Source of the DNA: Streptomyces sp. NA04227
Lineage (GTDB): Bacteria; Actinomycetota; Actinomycetes; Streptomycetales; Streptomycetaceae
Direction: 5' to 3'
DNA length: 64,000 nucleotides
Assembly: GCF_013364195.1 (NCBI RefSeq)
Contig: NZ_CP054918.1
Span: 2,903,001 to 2,967,000 of the forward strand
The notes under the pieces: model-generated
The model's database searches: none
Seen by the model: the letters and a program-made list of their open reading frames with translations, nothing else
Told to the model about the DNA's origin: nothing
In this document: positions 1 to 8,501 of the stretch, piece by piece
Position numbering within the stretch: position 1 is the first letter of the stretch
How the letters are laid out: each line of letters opens with the position of its first letter
Program-made: the position numbers and the translations under genes

Positions 1-242
1 CCATACCGCCCGGCCAGCGCGAGCGCCGCGCGTGCCGCCAAGTTGCCCTCGTCCAGCGGGACTTGCTCACTGCCGGGACCGTCGCAGGTGATCCTCAGCT
101 CCGGCGCGGTGGTCGCGGTGACCTCGTCGTACAGGCCGACCGCGAGGAAGACGTTGGCGAGGTCGTGGAACCCGTCCGGGCGGGCGGCGCCCACCGCGAG
201 CTGGACGTTGACCTTGGCCGGTACTCGTACCGTGACCTGCAT
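1..242 (-). CDS. ispE: 4-diphosphocytidyl-2-C-methyl-D-erythritol kinase, N-terminal part
   Basis: Only the first 80 or so codons are inside the window; the gene runs off the left edge. The start is read as ATG at 242. The translation opens MQVTVRVPAKVNVQLAVG and continues with a DGFHDL segment, matching the GHMP-kinase N-terminus of IspE (PAKVN...L.VG..R.DGFH.L). IspE phosphorylates CDP-methylerythritol with ATP in the non-mevalonate isoprenoid pathway. It lies directly downstream of rsmA on the same strand, the usual actinobacterial rsmA-ispE order, about 100 bp after the rsmA stop. The ATP-binding glycine motif lies outside the window, so activity cannot be judged. Confidence 0.9.
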   Translation of the reverse strand, partial: MQVTVRVPAKVNVQLAVGAARPDGFHDLANVFLAVGLYDEVTATTAPELRITCDGPGSEQVPLDEGNLAARAALALAGRY

Positions 243-345
243 CGGATCTGCTCCCACCCTCAACTGTGCGTTTTCCGGGGCCGGTTGACCTGCGCCTGAT
301 CCCCGCCGCCGAGCAACCCGCCCCGGCGTTCCGCGCGGCACGGGC

Positions 346-1206
346 TCACGCCCGGGCCTCCGCGATCCGCGCGAACTCCTCCACCGTCAGCGACTCGCCG
401 CGGGCCTGCGGCGAGACCCCCGCCGCGCGCAGTGCCTCCTCCGCGGCGGCGGCCGAGCCCGCCCAGCCCGCGAGCGCGGCGCGCAGGGTCTTGCGGCGCT
501 GCGCGAAGGCGGCGTCGACCACGGCGAAGACCTGCTTCCTGCTGGCCCCGGTGACCGGCGGCGCCTCCCGCCGCACCAGGGAGACCAGACCGCTGTCCAC
601 ATTCGGCGCGGGCCAGAACACATTGCGCCCGATCGCGCCCGCCCGGCGCACCTCGGCGTACCAGTTCGCCTTGACCGAGGGCACCCCGTACACCTTCGAG
701 CCGGGCGGGGCGGCGAGCCGGTCCGCGACCTCGGCCTGGACCATCACCAGGGTGCGCTCGATGCTCGGAAAGGTCTCCAGCATGTGCAGCAGCACGGGGA
801 CGGCGACGTTGTACGGGAGGTTGGCGACCAGCGCGGTCGGGGCGGGGCCGGGCAGTTCGGTGACATGCATGGCGTCGCTGTGCACCAGCGCGAAGCGGTC
901 CGCGCGCTCGGGCAGCCGGGCGGCCACGGTGTCGGGCAGCGCGGCGGCGAGCACCTCGTCGATCTCCACGGCGGTGACCCGCTCGGCCACTTCGAGCAGG
1001 GCCAGGGTCAGCGAGCCGAGCCCCGGGCCGACCTCGACGACCACGTCCTCGGCGCCCACCTCGGCGGTACGCACGATGCGCCGCACCGTATTGGCGTCGA
1101 TGACGAAGTTCTGGCCGCGCTGCTTGGTCGGGCGTACACCGAGGGCGGAGGCCAGCTCGCGTACGTCGGCGGGCCCGAGCAGGGCGCCGGAATCAGTGGT
1201 GCTCAC
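346..1206 (-). CDS. rsmA: 16S rRNA (adenine1518-N6/adenine1519-N6)-dimethyltransferase
   Basis: RsmA (KsgA) dimethylates two adjacent adenines in the 3' hairpin of 16S rRNA during late small-subunit assembly. Read from GTG at 1206 the protein is 286 aa, the normal length. GQNF lies near residue 31, the SAM loop EVGPGLG near 59-65 and the catalytic NLPYNV motif near 129-134. The frame stays open upstream to 1302, but that extension is Ala/Thr/Pro-rich and runs into a hexanucleotide repeat, so GTG 1206 is preferred although no strong ribosome binding site is seen. Neighbours are rpfB upstream and ispE downstream, all on the minus strand. Confidence 0.93.
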   Translation of the reverse strand: MSTTDSGALLGPADVRELASALGVRPTKQRGQNFVIDANTVRRIVRTAEVGAEDVVVEVGPGLGSLTLALLEVAERVTAVEIDEVLAAALPDTVAARLPERADRFALVHSDAMHVTELPGPAPTALVANLPYNVAVPVLLHMLETFPSIERTLVMVQAEVADRLAAPPGSKVYGVPSVKANWYAEVRRAGAIGRNVFWPAPNVDSGLVSLVRREAPPVTGASRKQVFAVVDAAFAQRRKTLRAALAGWAGSAAAAEEALRAAGVSPQARGESLTVEEFARIAEARA

Positions 1207-1295
1207 GGGCACCAGGTTACGGGGGCGTGGGGGCGGGCTTGTCCCGGCGGCCGTTCCCGCTGCCGCTGCCACCGCCGCTTCCTCTGTCACCGCCG

Positions 1296-1349
1296 ATGCC
1301 AATGCCCATGCCCATGCCGATGCCGATGCCGCTGCCGCTGCCGCTGCCG
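1296..1349. repeat. Hexanucleotide tandem repeat (about 9 copies of atgccN/ctgccg)
   Basis: Nine consecutive 6-bp units, drifting from atgcca/atgccc through atgccg to ctgccg, lie in the 240-bp gap between the rpfB stop (1447) and the rsmA start (1206). The unit is imperfect in its last base. No gene is needed to explain it. It falls within the upstream extension of the rsmA reading frame, which is one reason not to trust that extension. Confidence 0.8.
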
Positions 1350-1356
1350 CGACAAG

Positions 1357-1392
1357 CCCGGGTGCCGCCCCCTGCTGGGGACGACACCCGGG
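1357..1392 (-). terminator. Hairpin downstream of rpfB
   Basis: Inverted repeat CCCGGGTG (1357-1364) / CACCCGGG (1385-1392) with an inner CCCC/GGGG pairing (69-72 with 77-80 of the 1300s). It starts about 55 bp after the rpfB stop on the minus strand. There is no T-tract, as is usual in Streptomyces. It could terminate rpfB before rsmA. Confidence 0.5.
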
Positions 1393-1446
1393 CGGGGACA
1401 GCCGCGGCCGGGCCGGAGGCGCCCGGGGACGGAGTCCGAGGGAGAC

Positions 1447-3309
1447 CTACAACCGTGACCCGCACACGGGCCACGGCTGCGCGCCGCGCTGTGCGTAGAG
1501 CTGCTTGGCACGCGCCGTCTGCTCGGCCGGGGAGGCGTGCTGGGGCAGTCCCTTGCCGCCGAGGCTGCGCCAGGTCTGCACGTCGAACTGGTAGAGCCCG
1601 CCGTAGGTGCCGGAGGGGTCGACCGCCCCGGGCCGCCCGCCGGACTCGCACTGGGCGAGCGCCGCCCAGTTGAGACCGTCGGCCGAGCGCGGGATGTGCA
1701 CCGGGCTGCCGGGATTGGGCCGCACCGGTTGCCGGCCGACCACCGCCGCGGGCCGCTTCTTCGTACCGAAGCGCACCAGTTTGTCCCGTGGTTCGCGCAG
1801 GACCTCGGCGTCGATACGGCGCGGTTTCTGCCGTACGCCGTCGACGGTCCGCACCACGTAGGTGACCCGCTCGCGCCCCTTGCGGCCCTCGCGGTCGACG
1901 ATCTCGGTGCCCCGGAGCAGGCCGCCGTCCTTCTTCCGCCGCACGTCGAACGGCAGGTCCTGCTCGCGCGTCTCGGTGCCGGTGCGGATCCGGGTGACGG
2001 TGATCGTCTGGCCGTCGCGCGGGAAGGCGGACAGCGCGAGCGAGGTGGCGTCCTCGCCGCGCAGCCTGATCCCCGCCCGGTGCATGGCCTCGGCGACCGT
2101 CGCCGCGTTGGTGTGCACCGTGCGCCGTACACCGTCGGCCGCGATGGTCAGGACCCGTTCGGTCCGTACGTCCAGGGCGAGCCCGCGCCGGTCGATGCCG
2201 CGCGAGACCGGCGCCGAGAGATAGGCGCCGCGGGCACGCACCCCGATCTCGCGCAGGGCGCCCGCGACGGTGCGCTGGACGGTCCAGGAGGTCACCGCGC
2301 GGCCGTCGACGTTCAGCCGTACGGGCCGGCGGTAACGGACCGCGACGGTGTCGCCGTCGTGCAGTTCGGCGTCGGCGGCCGGGGCCACCACGTCGTCCGC
2401 GTCGACCTCGACGCCCTCCTTGTCGAGCAGTTCGCCCACGCTGTCGGCGGTGGTCCGCACGGTCCGCGGCTCGCCCTCGACGCTCAGCCGGACGGTCTTG
2501 TCCTGGGCCAGCGCCACACAGGTACCGGCCGCCAGCGCGGCGACCACCAGGGCGGGCGGCAGCAGCTTGCGCACCGTGACCCGCCGGGTGGGCAGGGCCC
2601 GCGCGGTGACCGGGCCCGGCGACGGCAGCCGCCGCGCGAGCACCGGCCCGTCCGCCCGCTCCGTCAGACACCCGGCCCGCCGCGCCCGCTCCTGCTCGGG
2701 GCAGACACCACCGCGGCGGCGTTTGCGTGGGCGGCCGTGGGGGGCGTGCGGGTCGTGCGGGGCAACCGGGCCGTGCGGGGTACCCGGACCGTGCGGGGTG
2801 CGCGTCTCGTGGGTCGCCGCCTCGTGGGTGCGGGGCGCGGCCTTGTGCGAGGCGGCCCTGCGGCGACCTCCGTGGCGGGGCGCGGCCTCGCGAGTCCCGC
2901 CCGTACGAGTCCCGCCCGTACGAGTCCCGCCCGTACGAGTCCCGTCCCCATGGGTCGTGGCCTCGTGGGTCGCGGCCGCACGGGGCACGGTCGCATGGGG
3001 CGCGGACGCACGGGGCACGGACGCCGGTCCGGCGAGCGCGGGCTCGGCGGGGGCGTGCGCTGCGGAGGCGCGGCCGACGGCGGCCCGGTCCGCGGCCTCG
3101 CGGCGTGCGGCGGCCTTGTGCTCGGCGGACGCCCGGCGCGCGGCCTTGCGGTTCGCGCCGGTGGTGCGCCGCGCGGCCTTGTTGCGAGCGGCCTTGCGGC
3201 GCACGCCTTCCCGGCTCACTGCCTCACGGCGTACGGCTTCGGGGCCGGACACCGGCTGCGTATCGTGCGGCTCCTTTGCGGCGCGGCACTTCGTGTTACT
3301 GCTCACCAC
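1447..3309 (-). CDS. rpfB: Resuscitation-promoting factor, RpfB-like (DUF348/G5/Rpf)
   Basis: Secreted, membrane-anchored muralytic enzyme that cleaves peptidoglycan during spore germination and exit from dormancy. 620 aa. A long Ala/Arg/His/Thr-rich N-terminus (residues 1-245) precedes a membrane segment (about 249-268). Ubiquitin-like DUF348 repeats follow (about 272-440), then a G5 domain, then a C-terminal Rpf domain (about 547-620) with the catalytic Glu in CESGG and the paired Cys near the end (WPVCGSRL). The start is GTG 3309 or the adjacent GTG 3306, with AGGGAG about 6 bp upstream. The polar N-terminal extension is much longer than usual and contains a 15-bp tandem repeat (2891-2945) encoding TGGTR units. 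The position between rsmA and tatD matches the rpfB locus of other streptomycetes as I recall it. Confidence 0.88.
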   Translation of the reverse strand: MVSSNTKCRAAKEPHDTQPVSGPEAVRREAVSREGVRRKAARNKAARRTTGANRKAARRASAEHKAAARREAADRAAVGRASAAHAPAEPALAGPASVPRASAPHATVPRAAATHEATTHGDGTRTGGTRTGGTRTGGTREAAPRHGGRRRAASHKAAPRTHEAATHETRTPHGPGTPHGPVAPHDPHAPHGRPRKRRRGGVCPEQERARRAGCLTERADGPVLARRLPSPGPVTARALPTRRVTVRKLLPPALVVAALAAGTCVALAQDKTVRLSVEGEPRTVRTTADSVGELLDKEGVEVDADDVVAPAADAELHDGDTVAVRYRRPVRLNVDGRAVTSWTVQRTVAGALREIGVRARGAYLSAPVSRGIDRRGLALDVRTERVLTIAADGVRRTVHTNAATVAEAMHRAGIRLRGEDATSLALSAFPRDGQTITVTRIRTGTETREQDLPFDVRRKKDGGLLRGTEIVDREGRKGRERVTYVVRTVDGVRQKPRRIDAEVLREPRDKLVRFGTKKRPAAVVGRQPVRPNPGSPVHIPRSADGLNWAALAQCESGGRPGAVDPSGTYGGLYQFDVQTWRSLGGKGLPQHASPAEQTARAKQLYAQRGAQPWPVCGSRL

Positions 3310-3436
3310 GGGGTCTCCCTAACGGGGCGGACAGAACCGTGGCGAGCGTCGGACGCCCCGCGCGGTGAAACAAGCACCTTGTGTGATGAACTTTCGCGTG
3401 GCGCATCCGCCGTACGCGTGAAAAATCGACGATTCT

Positions 3437-4348
3437 TCAGTACCCGAAAGCGCGCGCCGTGTTCTCCGACAGCGCCGCGGCCAGCACGTTCTCGTCGATT
3501 CCGCGCACCTTGGCCATGGCCCTGACAGTCAGCGGAATCAGATACGGCGCATTGGGCCGTCCGCGGTACGGAGCGGGTGTCAGATAGGGCGCGTCGGTCT
3601 CGACAAGGACCTGTCCGAGCGGTGTCACGGCGAGCGCCGCGCGCAGCGCGTCGGCGTTCTTGAAGGTGACGGTGCCCGCGAAGGACAGGAAATAGCCCGC
3701 CTCGGCGCAGACGCGCGCCATCTCGGCGTCCCCCGAGTAGCAGTGGAAGACGGTCCGCTCCGGCGCACCCTCCTCGGCCAGAATCCGCAACACGTCCTCG
3801 TGCGCGTCGCGGTCGTGGATCACCAGCGCCTTGCCGTGCCGCTTGGCGATCTCGATGTGCGCGCGGAAGGAGCGCTGCTGCGCCTCCTTCCCCTCGGGCC
3901 CGGTACGGAAGTAGTCGAGCCCGGTCTCCCCCACACCCCTGACCTGGTCCAGCCCCGCCAGCCGGTCGATCTCGGCGAGCGCCTCGTCCAGAGCACCCTC
4001 ACCCCCGGCCGTACGCGCCCCCTGCCGCGACCAGCCTCCCCCAGCCCTGGGGGGCTGGGAGGTGCCCCCAGGGTCCCCGTGCACGATCCGCGGCGCCTCG
4101 TTGGGGTGCAGCGCGACCGTGGCGTGGACGTTCTCGTGGGTGGCGGCCAGCTCGGCGGCCCAGCGCGAGCCCTTCAGGTCGCAGCCGACCTGGACGACGG
4201 TCGTGACGCCCACCGAGGCCGCCTTGGCGAGCCCCTCCTCGACGCTCCCGGCCTGCATGTCGAGATGCGTGTGCGAGTCGGCGACCGGCACCGCGAGGGG
4301 CTCGGGCAGCGGCGGCGGAGTGTTCTTCGCGTCGTCCTTGGCGGGCAT
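3437..4348 (-). CDS. tatD: TatD family metal-dependent deoxyribonuclease
   Basis: 303 aa, a TIM-barrel metal-dependent hydrolase with 3'-5' DNase activity in characterised members. Metal-site motifs are DSHTHLD near residues 24-30, ETGLDYF, VIHDRDA, FHCYSGD and VETDAPYL. Start ATG 4348 has a GTAGGA element about 8 bp upstream. Residues about 93-105 (GGTSQPPRAGGGW) are a Gly/Pro-rich insertion encoded by a near-palindromic element at 4035-4071. The insertion lies in a surface loop between HPNEAPRI and the LDEALAEI helix, so the fold is probably kept. The neighbouring zinc-ribbon gene lies upstream on the same strand and rpfB downstream. Confidence 0.93.
   Translation of the reverse strand: MPAKDDAKNTPPPLPEPLAVPVADSHTHLDMQAGSVEEGLAKAASVGVTTVVQVGCDLKGSRWAAELAATHENVHATVALHPNEAPRIVHGDPGGTSQPPRAGGGWSRQGARTAGGEGALDEALAEIDRLAGLDQVRGVGETGLDYFRTGPEGKEAQQRSFRAHIEIAKRHGKALVIHDRDAHEDVLRILAEEGAPERTVFHCYSGDAEMARVCAEAGYFLSFAGTVTFKNADALRAALAVTPLGQVLVETDAPYLTPAPYRGRPNAPYLIPLTVRAMAKVRGIDENVLAAALSENTARAFGY
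4035..4071. repeat. Palindromic repeat element inserted in frame within tatD
   Basis: The arms CCTCC (4035-4039) and CAGCC (4042-4046) pair with GGCTG (4053-4057) and GGAGG (4058-4062), with loop ctgggg. A ggtgccccca tail follows. It resembles the short palindrome, with a GGGGGCACCTCCCAGC core, that I recall as dispersed between genes in Streptomyces genomes; that identity is from memory. Here it sits inside coding sequence without breaking the frame. Confidence 0.6.
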
Positions 4349-4560
4349 GCCCGAATCCTACGAATCCCGCGCGGGGGGATGCGGGGCGGGGCGGGGCGGG
4401 CACGGGGCAAGGCGAGGCTGACACGGGAGAAGGCGGCGCGGGGCGGCATCGGGCGGAACTGCACCGCAGCGCTCGCGGTCGCGTTCCGCCCGGCGCCACC
4501 CCGCTTACTCCCGGGCTCCCGGACTCCGGCTCCCCGGTTCTCCCAACGGCTGTAGTTCCC

Positions 4561-5106
4561 CTACCGCTGCCGCCGCCCCCGGAACGGATGCAGAAGGTCG
4601 GACAGATGCCAGTGGTGGCCCTCGGCCGGGTCACTCTCGTCGACATGCGCACCGGGCTTGACCGGGTCCGCGGGTACCGACCGTGCGACGCCCTCCCCGG
4701 CGCCGCTCACCGAGCCGACCGAGCCCACCGGACCCGTCACGGCCGGCGGCCCGTAGTCGTGCGGCACCGCCCCGGACGCGGACTCCGCGCCCCGCTCGGG
4801 CGGCTGCGGCGCCAGGTACGACTGCACCGAGGAAACCCGCCCCGGCCGCATGATCCGTACGACGTGCCCACCGCAGTTCAGGCACGTGGGCCTGGTCAGC
4901 GGGGAGGGGACCCGGACGCCGTTCGCCAGGTAGGTGACGTAGGGCTCCCCCGCCGGGTCGACGTGGTGCTCGATTTCGTACGCCTGTTCCCAGCCGTGCC
5001 CGCAGCGCATACAGGCGAAGGAATACGCCTCGTGTGCGGTGCGCACCGTGCCGGGGGTGTTCCGGGCCGTTGTGCCGCGTGGGCCGGTGTCTGCGATCTC
5101 ACTCAT
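4561..5106 (-). CDS. Zinc-ribbon protein of unknown function
   Basis: 181 aa from ATG 5106, chosen because AGGAGC lies about 7 bp upstream; the open frame runs further to 5223 without conserved sequence. The N-terminal half has two CxxC pairs, CMRCGHGW and CLNCGGHVV, separated by about 45 residues, the layout of a zinc ribbon. A RIMRPGRVSSVQSYLAP segment follows. The C-terminal half is Gly/Ser/Pro/Val-rich and probably disordered, ending in HHWHLSDLLHPFRGRRQR. No enzyme motif, signal peptide or membrane segment is visible. It lies between rsmI and tatD on the same strand, a conserved actinobacterial position as I recall. No function is assigned. Confidence 0.82.
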   Translation of the reverse strand: MSEIADTGPRGTTARNTPGTVRTAHEAYSFACMRCGHGWEQAYEIEHHVDPAGEPYVTYLANGVRVPSPLTRPTCLNCGGHVVRIMRPGRVSSVQSYLAPQPPERGAESASGAVPHDYGPPAVTGPVGSVGSVSGAGEGVARSVPADPVKPGAHVDESDPAEGHHWHLSDLLHPFRGRRQR

Positions 5107-5472
5107 GTGCCAGCTCCTGTGGTCCGCTGGACAATCGCTCCCGGCTGCGGGGCCACCCCGGCCGGGGGCGTGGGGGGCGGGTGCGCCCCCGTCCCAGTGG
5201 ACGCCCCGCACGGCGCGCCGCACAGCGGCCCGGCCGACTATTGGCCCCGATTTGGCCTTTTGCTGGTCAAGACACCAGTGGCGCGACTTTTCGCTTTGCC
5301 TTTCACGATAGACCTTTGCCTCCCCATGGGGCGCCCCGAGCGGAGCTCACCGCGCACACCCCGGCGCCCACGCCCCACACACGCCGCGCGCGCACAGCCC
5401 GCACCCTGCGCCCGCGCCACAGAGGAGGTCAGCTCTTCTCGGGCTTCTCGGGCTTCGGGCTTCCCGTGCTTC

Positions 5473-6363
5473 TCAGGCTTTGGGCTTCCCAGGTTTCTCG
5501 GCCTTCTCGGCGTTCTTCGCCGCCACCACCGCGTCGAAGACCTCTCGCTTGGGTACTCCGGCGGACACGGCGACCGCGGCGATGGCCTCCTTGCGCCGCT
5601 CGCCCGCCTCCTCGCGCACCCGCACCTGGCGCACCAGTTCCTCGGGCCCGATCTCCTCGGTGACCTCGGGCGCCCCGGCCACCACCACGGTGATCTCGCC
5701 GCGTACGCCCTCCGCCGCCCACGCGGCGAGCTCGGCCAGCGGCCCGCGCCTGACCTCCTCGTACGTCTTGGTCAGTTCCCGGCACACGGCGGCGCGGCGC
5801 TCGGCGCCGAAGGCCTCGGCCATGGCGGCGAGGGTGTCGGCGAGGCGGTGCGGAGCCTCGAAGTAGACGAGGGTGCGGCGCTCGGCGGCCACCTCGCGCA
5901 GCTTGCCCATGCGCTCGCCCGCCTTGCGCGGCAGGAACCCCTCGAAGCAGAACCGGTCGACCGGCAGCCCCGACAGGGCAAGCGCGGTCAGTACCGCCGA
6001 GGGCCCGGGCACGGCGGTGACCCGGATGTCCTGCTCGACGGCCGCGGCCACCAGCCGGTAGCCGGGGTCGGACACCGAGGGCATCCCGGCGTCGGTGACC
6101 AGCAGCACCCGCGCCCCGCCCGCGAGTGCCTCCACGAGTTCGGGCGTACGCGCCGCCTCGTTGCCCTCGAAGTAGGAGACGACCCGGCCGCCCGGCTGCA
6201 CCCCGAGGGCCTGGGTCAGACGGCGCAGGCGGCGGGTGTCCTCGGCGGCCACGATGTCGGCGGCGGCCAGTTCGGCGGCCAGCCTCGGCGGCGCGTCGGC
6301 GATCTCGCCGATCGGCGTCCCCGCGAGGACGAGTGTGCCCGTGCCTGTCACTGCCGCTGTCAT
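5473..6363 (-). CDS. rsmI: 16S rRNA (cytidine1402-2'-O)-methyltransferase
   Basis: RsmI methylates the 2'-OH of C1402 in the decoding centre, using SAM. 296 aa from ATG 6363, with GAAGG 8 bp upstream; the frame extends to 6405 without support. Tetrapyrrole-methylase-fold motifs include LVLAGTPIGEIADAPPR at the N-terminus, EDTRR, VVSYFEGNE, LVTDAGMPSVSDPGYRL (the SAM loop) and AVPGPSAVLTALALSGLP. The C-terminus is Lys/Glu/Ala/Pro-rich (KNAEKAEKPGKPKA), and similar short repeats continue past the stop to about 5430. The 366-bp gap to the next gene (5107-5472) holds a run of GGGCTTC-like repeats next to the stop and the zinc-ribbon promoter region; no gene is seen there. Confidence 0.93.
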   Translation of the reverse strand: MTAAVTGTGTLVLAGTPIGEIADAPPRLAAELAAADIVAAEDTRRLRRLTQALGVQPGGRVVSYFEGNEAARTPELVEALAGGARVLLVTDAGMPSVSDPGYRLVAAAVEQDIRVTAVPGPSAVLTALALSGLPVDRFCFEGFLPRKAGERMGKLREVAAERRTLVYFEAPHRLADTLAAMAEAFGAERRAAVCRELTKTYEEVRRGPLAELAAWAAEGVRGEITVVVAGAPEVTEEIGPEELVRQVRVREEAGERRKEAIAAVAVSAGVPKREVFDAVVAAKNAEKAEKPGKPKA

Positions 6364-6530
6364 CGAGACCTTCTCACCCGCACACCCGCACCCGCCCGCC
6401 CCCACCGGACGGACCGCTTACCGGCCTCCACTCTAAGGAGCGGACGGGGGCGGTACGCACAGGGACGGGGCGGGGGCGGGGCGGGGGCGCGGGCGACCGC
6501 CCGTACGAGCCGAAGCCGAAGACGAGACCA

Positions 6531-6572
6531 GTACGAGTACAAGTACGCGTACCCGTACTGGTACGCCTACGG
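6531..6572. repeat. GTAC-phased hexamer repeat
   Basis: Seven hexamers of the form gtacNN (gtacga, gtacaa, gtacgc, gtaccc, gtactg, gtacgc, ctacgg) run into the 3' end of the NAD(P)-binding protein gene. They fill much of the 6364-6587 gap, together with a G-rich stretch at 6440-6490. Function unknown; the repeated GTAC may form small hairpins after the stop at 6588. Confidence 0.6.
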
Positions 6573-6587
6573 GATTCGGTACACGGC

Positions 6588-7226
6588 TCAGTACGCGACC
6601 GTGAACCTCCGCCCCCGATGCGCGGGCCGCTCCGCCTCGTCGAGGAGGGCGAGGGCGAAGTCCTCCATGGAGACGGCCGAGTTGCCCTCGGCGTCGGTGA
6701 GCAGCTCGTCGCCGCCGAGCCGGTACTTGCCGGTCCGCTCGCCCGGTTCGAGGAGGGCGGGCGGGCTCAGGTACGTCCAGTCGACGGCGGTCTCGGCCCG
6801 GCACAGCTCCAGTTGCTCGGCGCAGGCCTCGGCGATCGGCAGCAGCGCCGCCGGGAAGTTCGGGGACTCGATCAGGGTGACACCACCGCTGCCCGGCAGT
6901 TCGAGCGTGGCGGCACCTCCGACGAGGATCAGCCGCACCCCGCTTTCCCGTACCCCGTCGAGCAGTGCCCGGGTGGTACCGGCCAGCTCCTTCTCCGCGC
7001 CCTCCGGCGGCCGGGTCGCGGTGATCACCAGGTCCTGCCCCCGGCTCAGTTCGGCGACCGACTCCGCGCTGGACGCGTCGCCGACCCGGATCACGGCACC
7101 CTCCGGCAGCGCCCCGGCACGTGCCCGGTCACGGACGACCGCGGTCACCTCGTGCCCGCGCGCCAGCCCCTCCGCCACGGTGCGGCTGCCCACGTTCCCG
7201 GCCGCCCCGAACACGGTGATACGCAT
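6588..7226 (-). CDS. NAD(P)H-binding (NmrA/BVR-like) oxidoreductase
   Basis: 212 aa, atypical short-chain dehydrogenase with a Rossmann fold. The nucleotide-binding motif GAAGNVG lies at residues 7-13, with VVRDRAR as the likely NADPH phosphate contact after beta-2. VDWTYLSPPALLEPGERTG near residue 140 is typical of NmrA-like NAD(P)H-binding proteins. There is no YxxxK catalytic pair in the classical position, so it may be a reductase of unknown substrate or a redox sensor. Start ATG 7226 has TAGGAGAC 6 bp upstream. The gap up to 7365 holds three direct copies of CTCAGGTCGT (7271, 7291, 7317). It is not clearly operonic with the exporter gene upstream. Confidence 0.86.
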   Translation of the reverse strand: MRITVFGAAGNVGSRTVAEGLARGHEVTAVVRDRARAGALPEGAVIRVGDASSAESVAELSRGQDLVITATRPPEGAEKELAGTTRALLDGVRESGVRLILVGGAATLELPGSGGVTLIESPNFPAALLPIAEACAEQLELCRAETAVDWTYLSPPALLEPGERTGKYRLGGDELLTDAEGNSAVSMEDFALALLDEAERPAHRGRRFTVAY

Positions 7227-7364
7227 GCTTGTCTCCTAGCTGTGCGGTGGATCTCACGTACTGGGTGGTTCTCAGGTCGTACTGGCTGTGCTCAGGTCGT
7301 GCTGTGGCGGTGCGCTCTCAGGTCGTACCGCCGAGGCGCGGTCTCCCGCACTCACCTCACGTAC

Positions 7365-8501
7365 TCATGTCCGGCCCGCGCGCTCACGACCATCTTCGCG
7401 AACTCCGTTGGAAGCGCGGCCAGTTACGGCCAGGGTCCCAGGCCTCCCGACCGTCGTGGACTCTCCACCCGGCGTGGACTTCCCGCCCGGCGCGGGCCGC
7501 TGGGCCACCGCGAGGGCGCCGAGCACCACCACCGCGCCGAGGAGCTGCCAGGCCGTGAGGCCCTGGCCGAGGACGAGCCAGCCGAGGACGGTGGCCACGA
7601 GCGGGCTGAGCAGACTGAGGAAGGTGATCCGGGTCGCGGGCAGCGCACCGAGACCGCGGAACCACAGGACGTAGGTGAGGGCGGTGCAGATCAGGCACAG
7701 GTAGGCGAACCCGGCCCAGTTCTCGCCGGTGAGGTGCGCCGGCGGCGGGCCCTCGACGGCCAGCATGACGGGCAGCAGGAGCACCCCGCCCGCCGTCAAC
7801 TGCCAGCCGGTGACGGCCAGTAGCGGAGCGGGCGCGACCCAGCGCTTGCCGAGTACGAGGCCGACGGCCATCACGACGGCGCTGCCGAGCGCCGCGGCGA
7901 CACCGATCGGATCGAGCCGGGCGTCCGCGCGCAGTACGAGCAGCGCGACCCCGGCCGCTCCCGCCAGACCGCAGAGCAGGGTCCACGCGCGCAACCGCTC
8001 ACCGAGCAGTACGGCGGCGAGTACGGCGACGAGCAGCGGCTGCATGGAGGCGACGGTGGCCGCCACTCCGCCCGGCAGCCGGTACGCGGCGACGAACAGG
8101 AGCGCGAGAAACACCGCGATGTTCAGGGCTCCGAGCACGGCCGCGCGCCACCACCAGTCGCCCTTGGGCAGCCGCCGCGTCACCAGGAGGAGCAGCAGTC
8201 CGGCGGGCAGCGCGCGCATCGTGGCCGCGAGCAACGGGCGCCCGGGCGGCAGGAGTTCGGTCGTGACGAGATAGGTGGAGCCCCACAGGGCGGGGGCGAG
8301 GGCGGTCATCGCGAGCAGCCCCACGCCGCCCGCGGACGAACCGCCGGACCCGGACGGGGATCCGGACGGGGATCCGGACAGGGATCCGGACGGGGATCCG
8401 GACAGGGATCCGGACAGGGATCCGGACAGGGATCCGGACAGGGATCCGGACAGGGATCCGGACAGGGATCCGGACAGGGGAGGACGTCGATTGCTTAGCA
8501 C
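7365..8501 (-). CDS. EamA (DMT) family transporter
   Basis: Ten hydrophobic segments in two EamA halves, from ALAPALWGSTYLVTTELLPP to the last helix AWQLLGAVVVLGALAVAQRP, mark an inner-membrane drug/metabolite exporter. The start is uncertain. GTG 8501 is chosen because a TTGACA -35 (8537-8532) and a weak -10 (8514-8509) would begin the transcript there, giving a leaderless mRNA. The first 60 residues would then be an SGSL/SGSP repeat encoded by ten 12-bp units, a likely disordered cytoplasmic tail; GTG 8324, just before the first helix, is an alternative. The divergent MarR gene at 8552 is its likely regulator. Confidence 0.82.
   Translation of the reverse strand: MLSNRRPPLSGSLSGSLSGSLSGSLSGSLSGSLSGSPSGSLSGSPSGSPSGSGGSSAGGVGLLAMTALAPALWGSTYLVTTELLPPGRPLLAATMRALPAGLLLLLVTRRLPKGDWWWRAAVLGALNIAVFLALLFVAAYRLPGGVAATVASMQPLLVAVLAAVLLGERLRAWTLLCGLAGAAGVALLVLRADARLDPIGVAAALGSAVVMAVGLVLGKRWVAPAPLLAVTGWQLTAGGVLLLPVMLAVEGPPPAHLTGENWAGFAYLCLICTALTYVLWFRGLGALPATRITFLSLLSPLVATVLGWLVLGQGLTAWQLLGAVVVLGALAVAQRPAPGGKSTPGGESTTVGRPGTLAVTGRASNGVREDGRERAGRT
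8358..8477. repeat. 12-bp tandem repeat, 10 copies, each with GGATCC
   Basis: Ten head-to-tail copies of ggatccggacag or ggatccggacgg. On the minus strand each unit encodes four residues (GSLS/GSPS) at the N-terminus of the EamA transporter. Because the period is a multiple of three, copy-number change would keep the frame. Confidence 0.92.

Noticed and set aside
1207..1302. N-terminal extension of rsmA to ATG 1302
   Set aside because: Ala/Thr/Pro-rich translation of repeat DNA, making the protein longer than the family; GTG 1206 fits.
4588..7239. Plus-strand frame of 883 codons across rsmI and neighbours
   Set aside because: Runs antisense over several well-supported genes and contains no recognisable domain.
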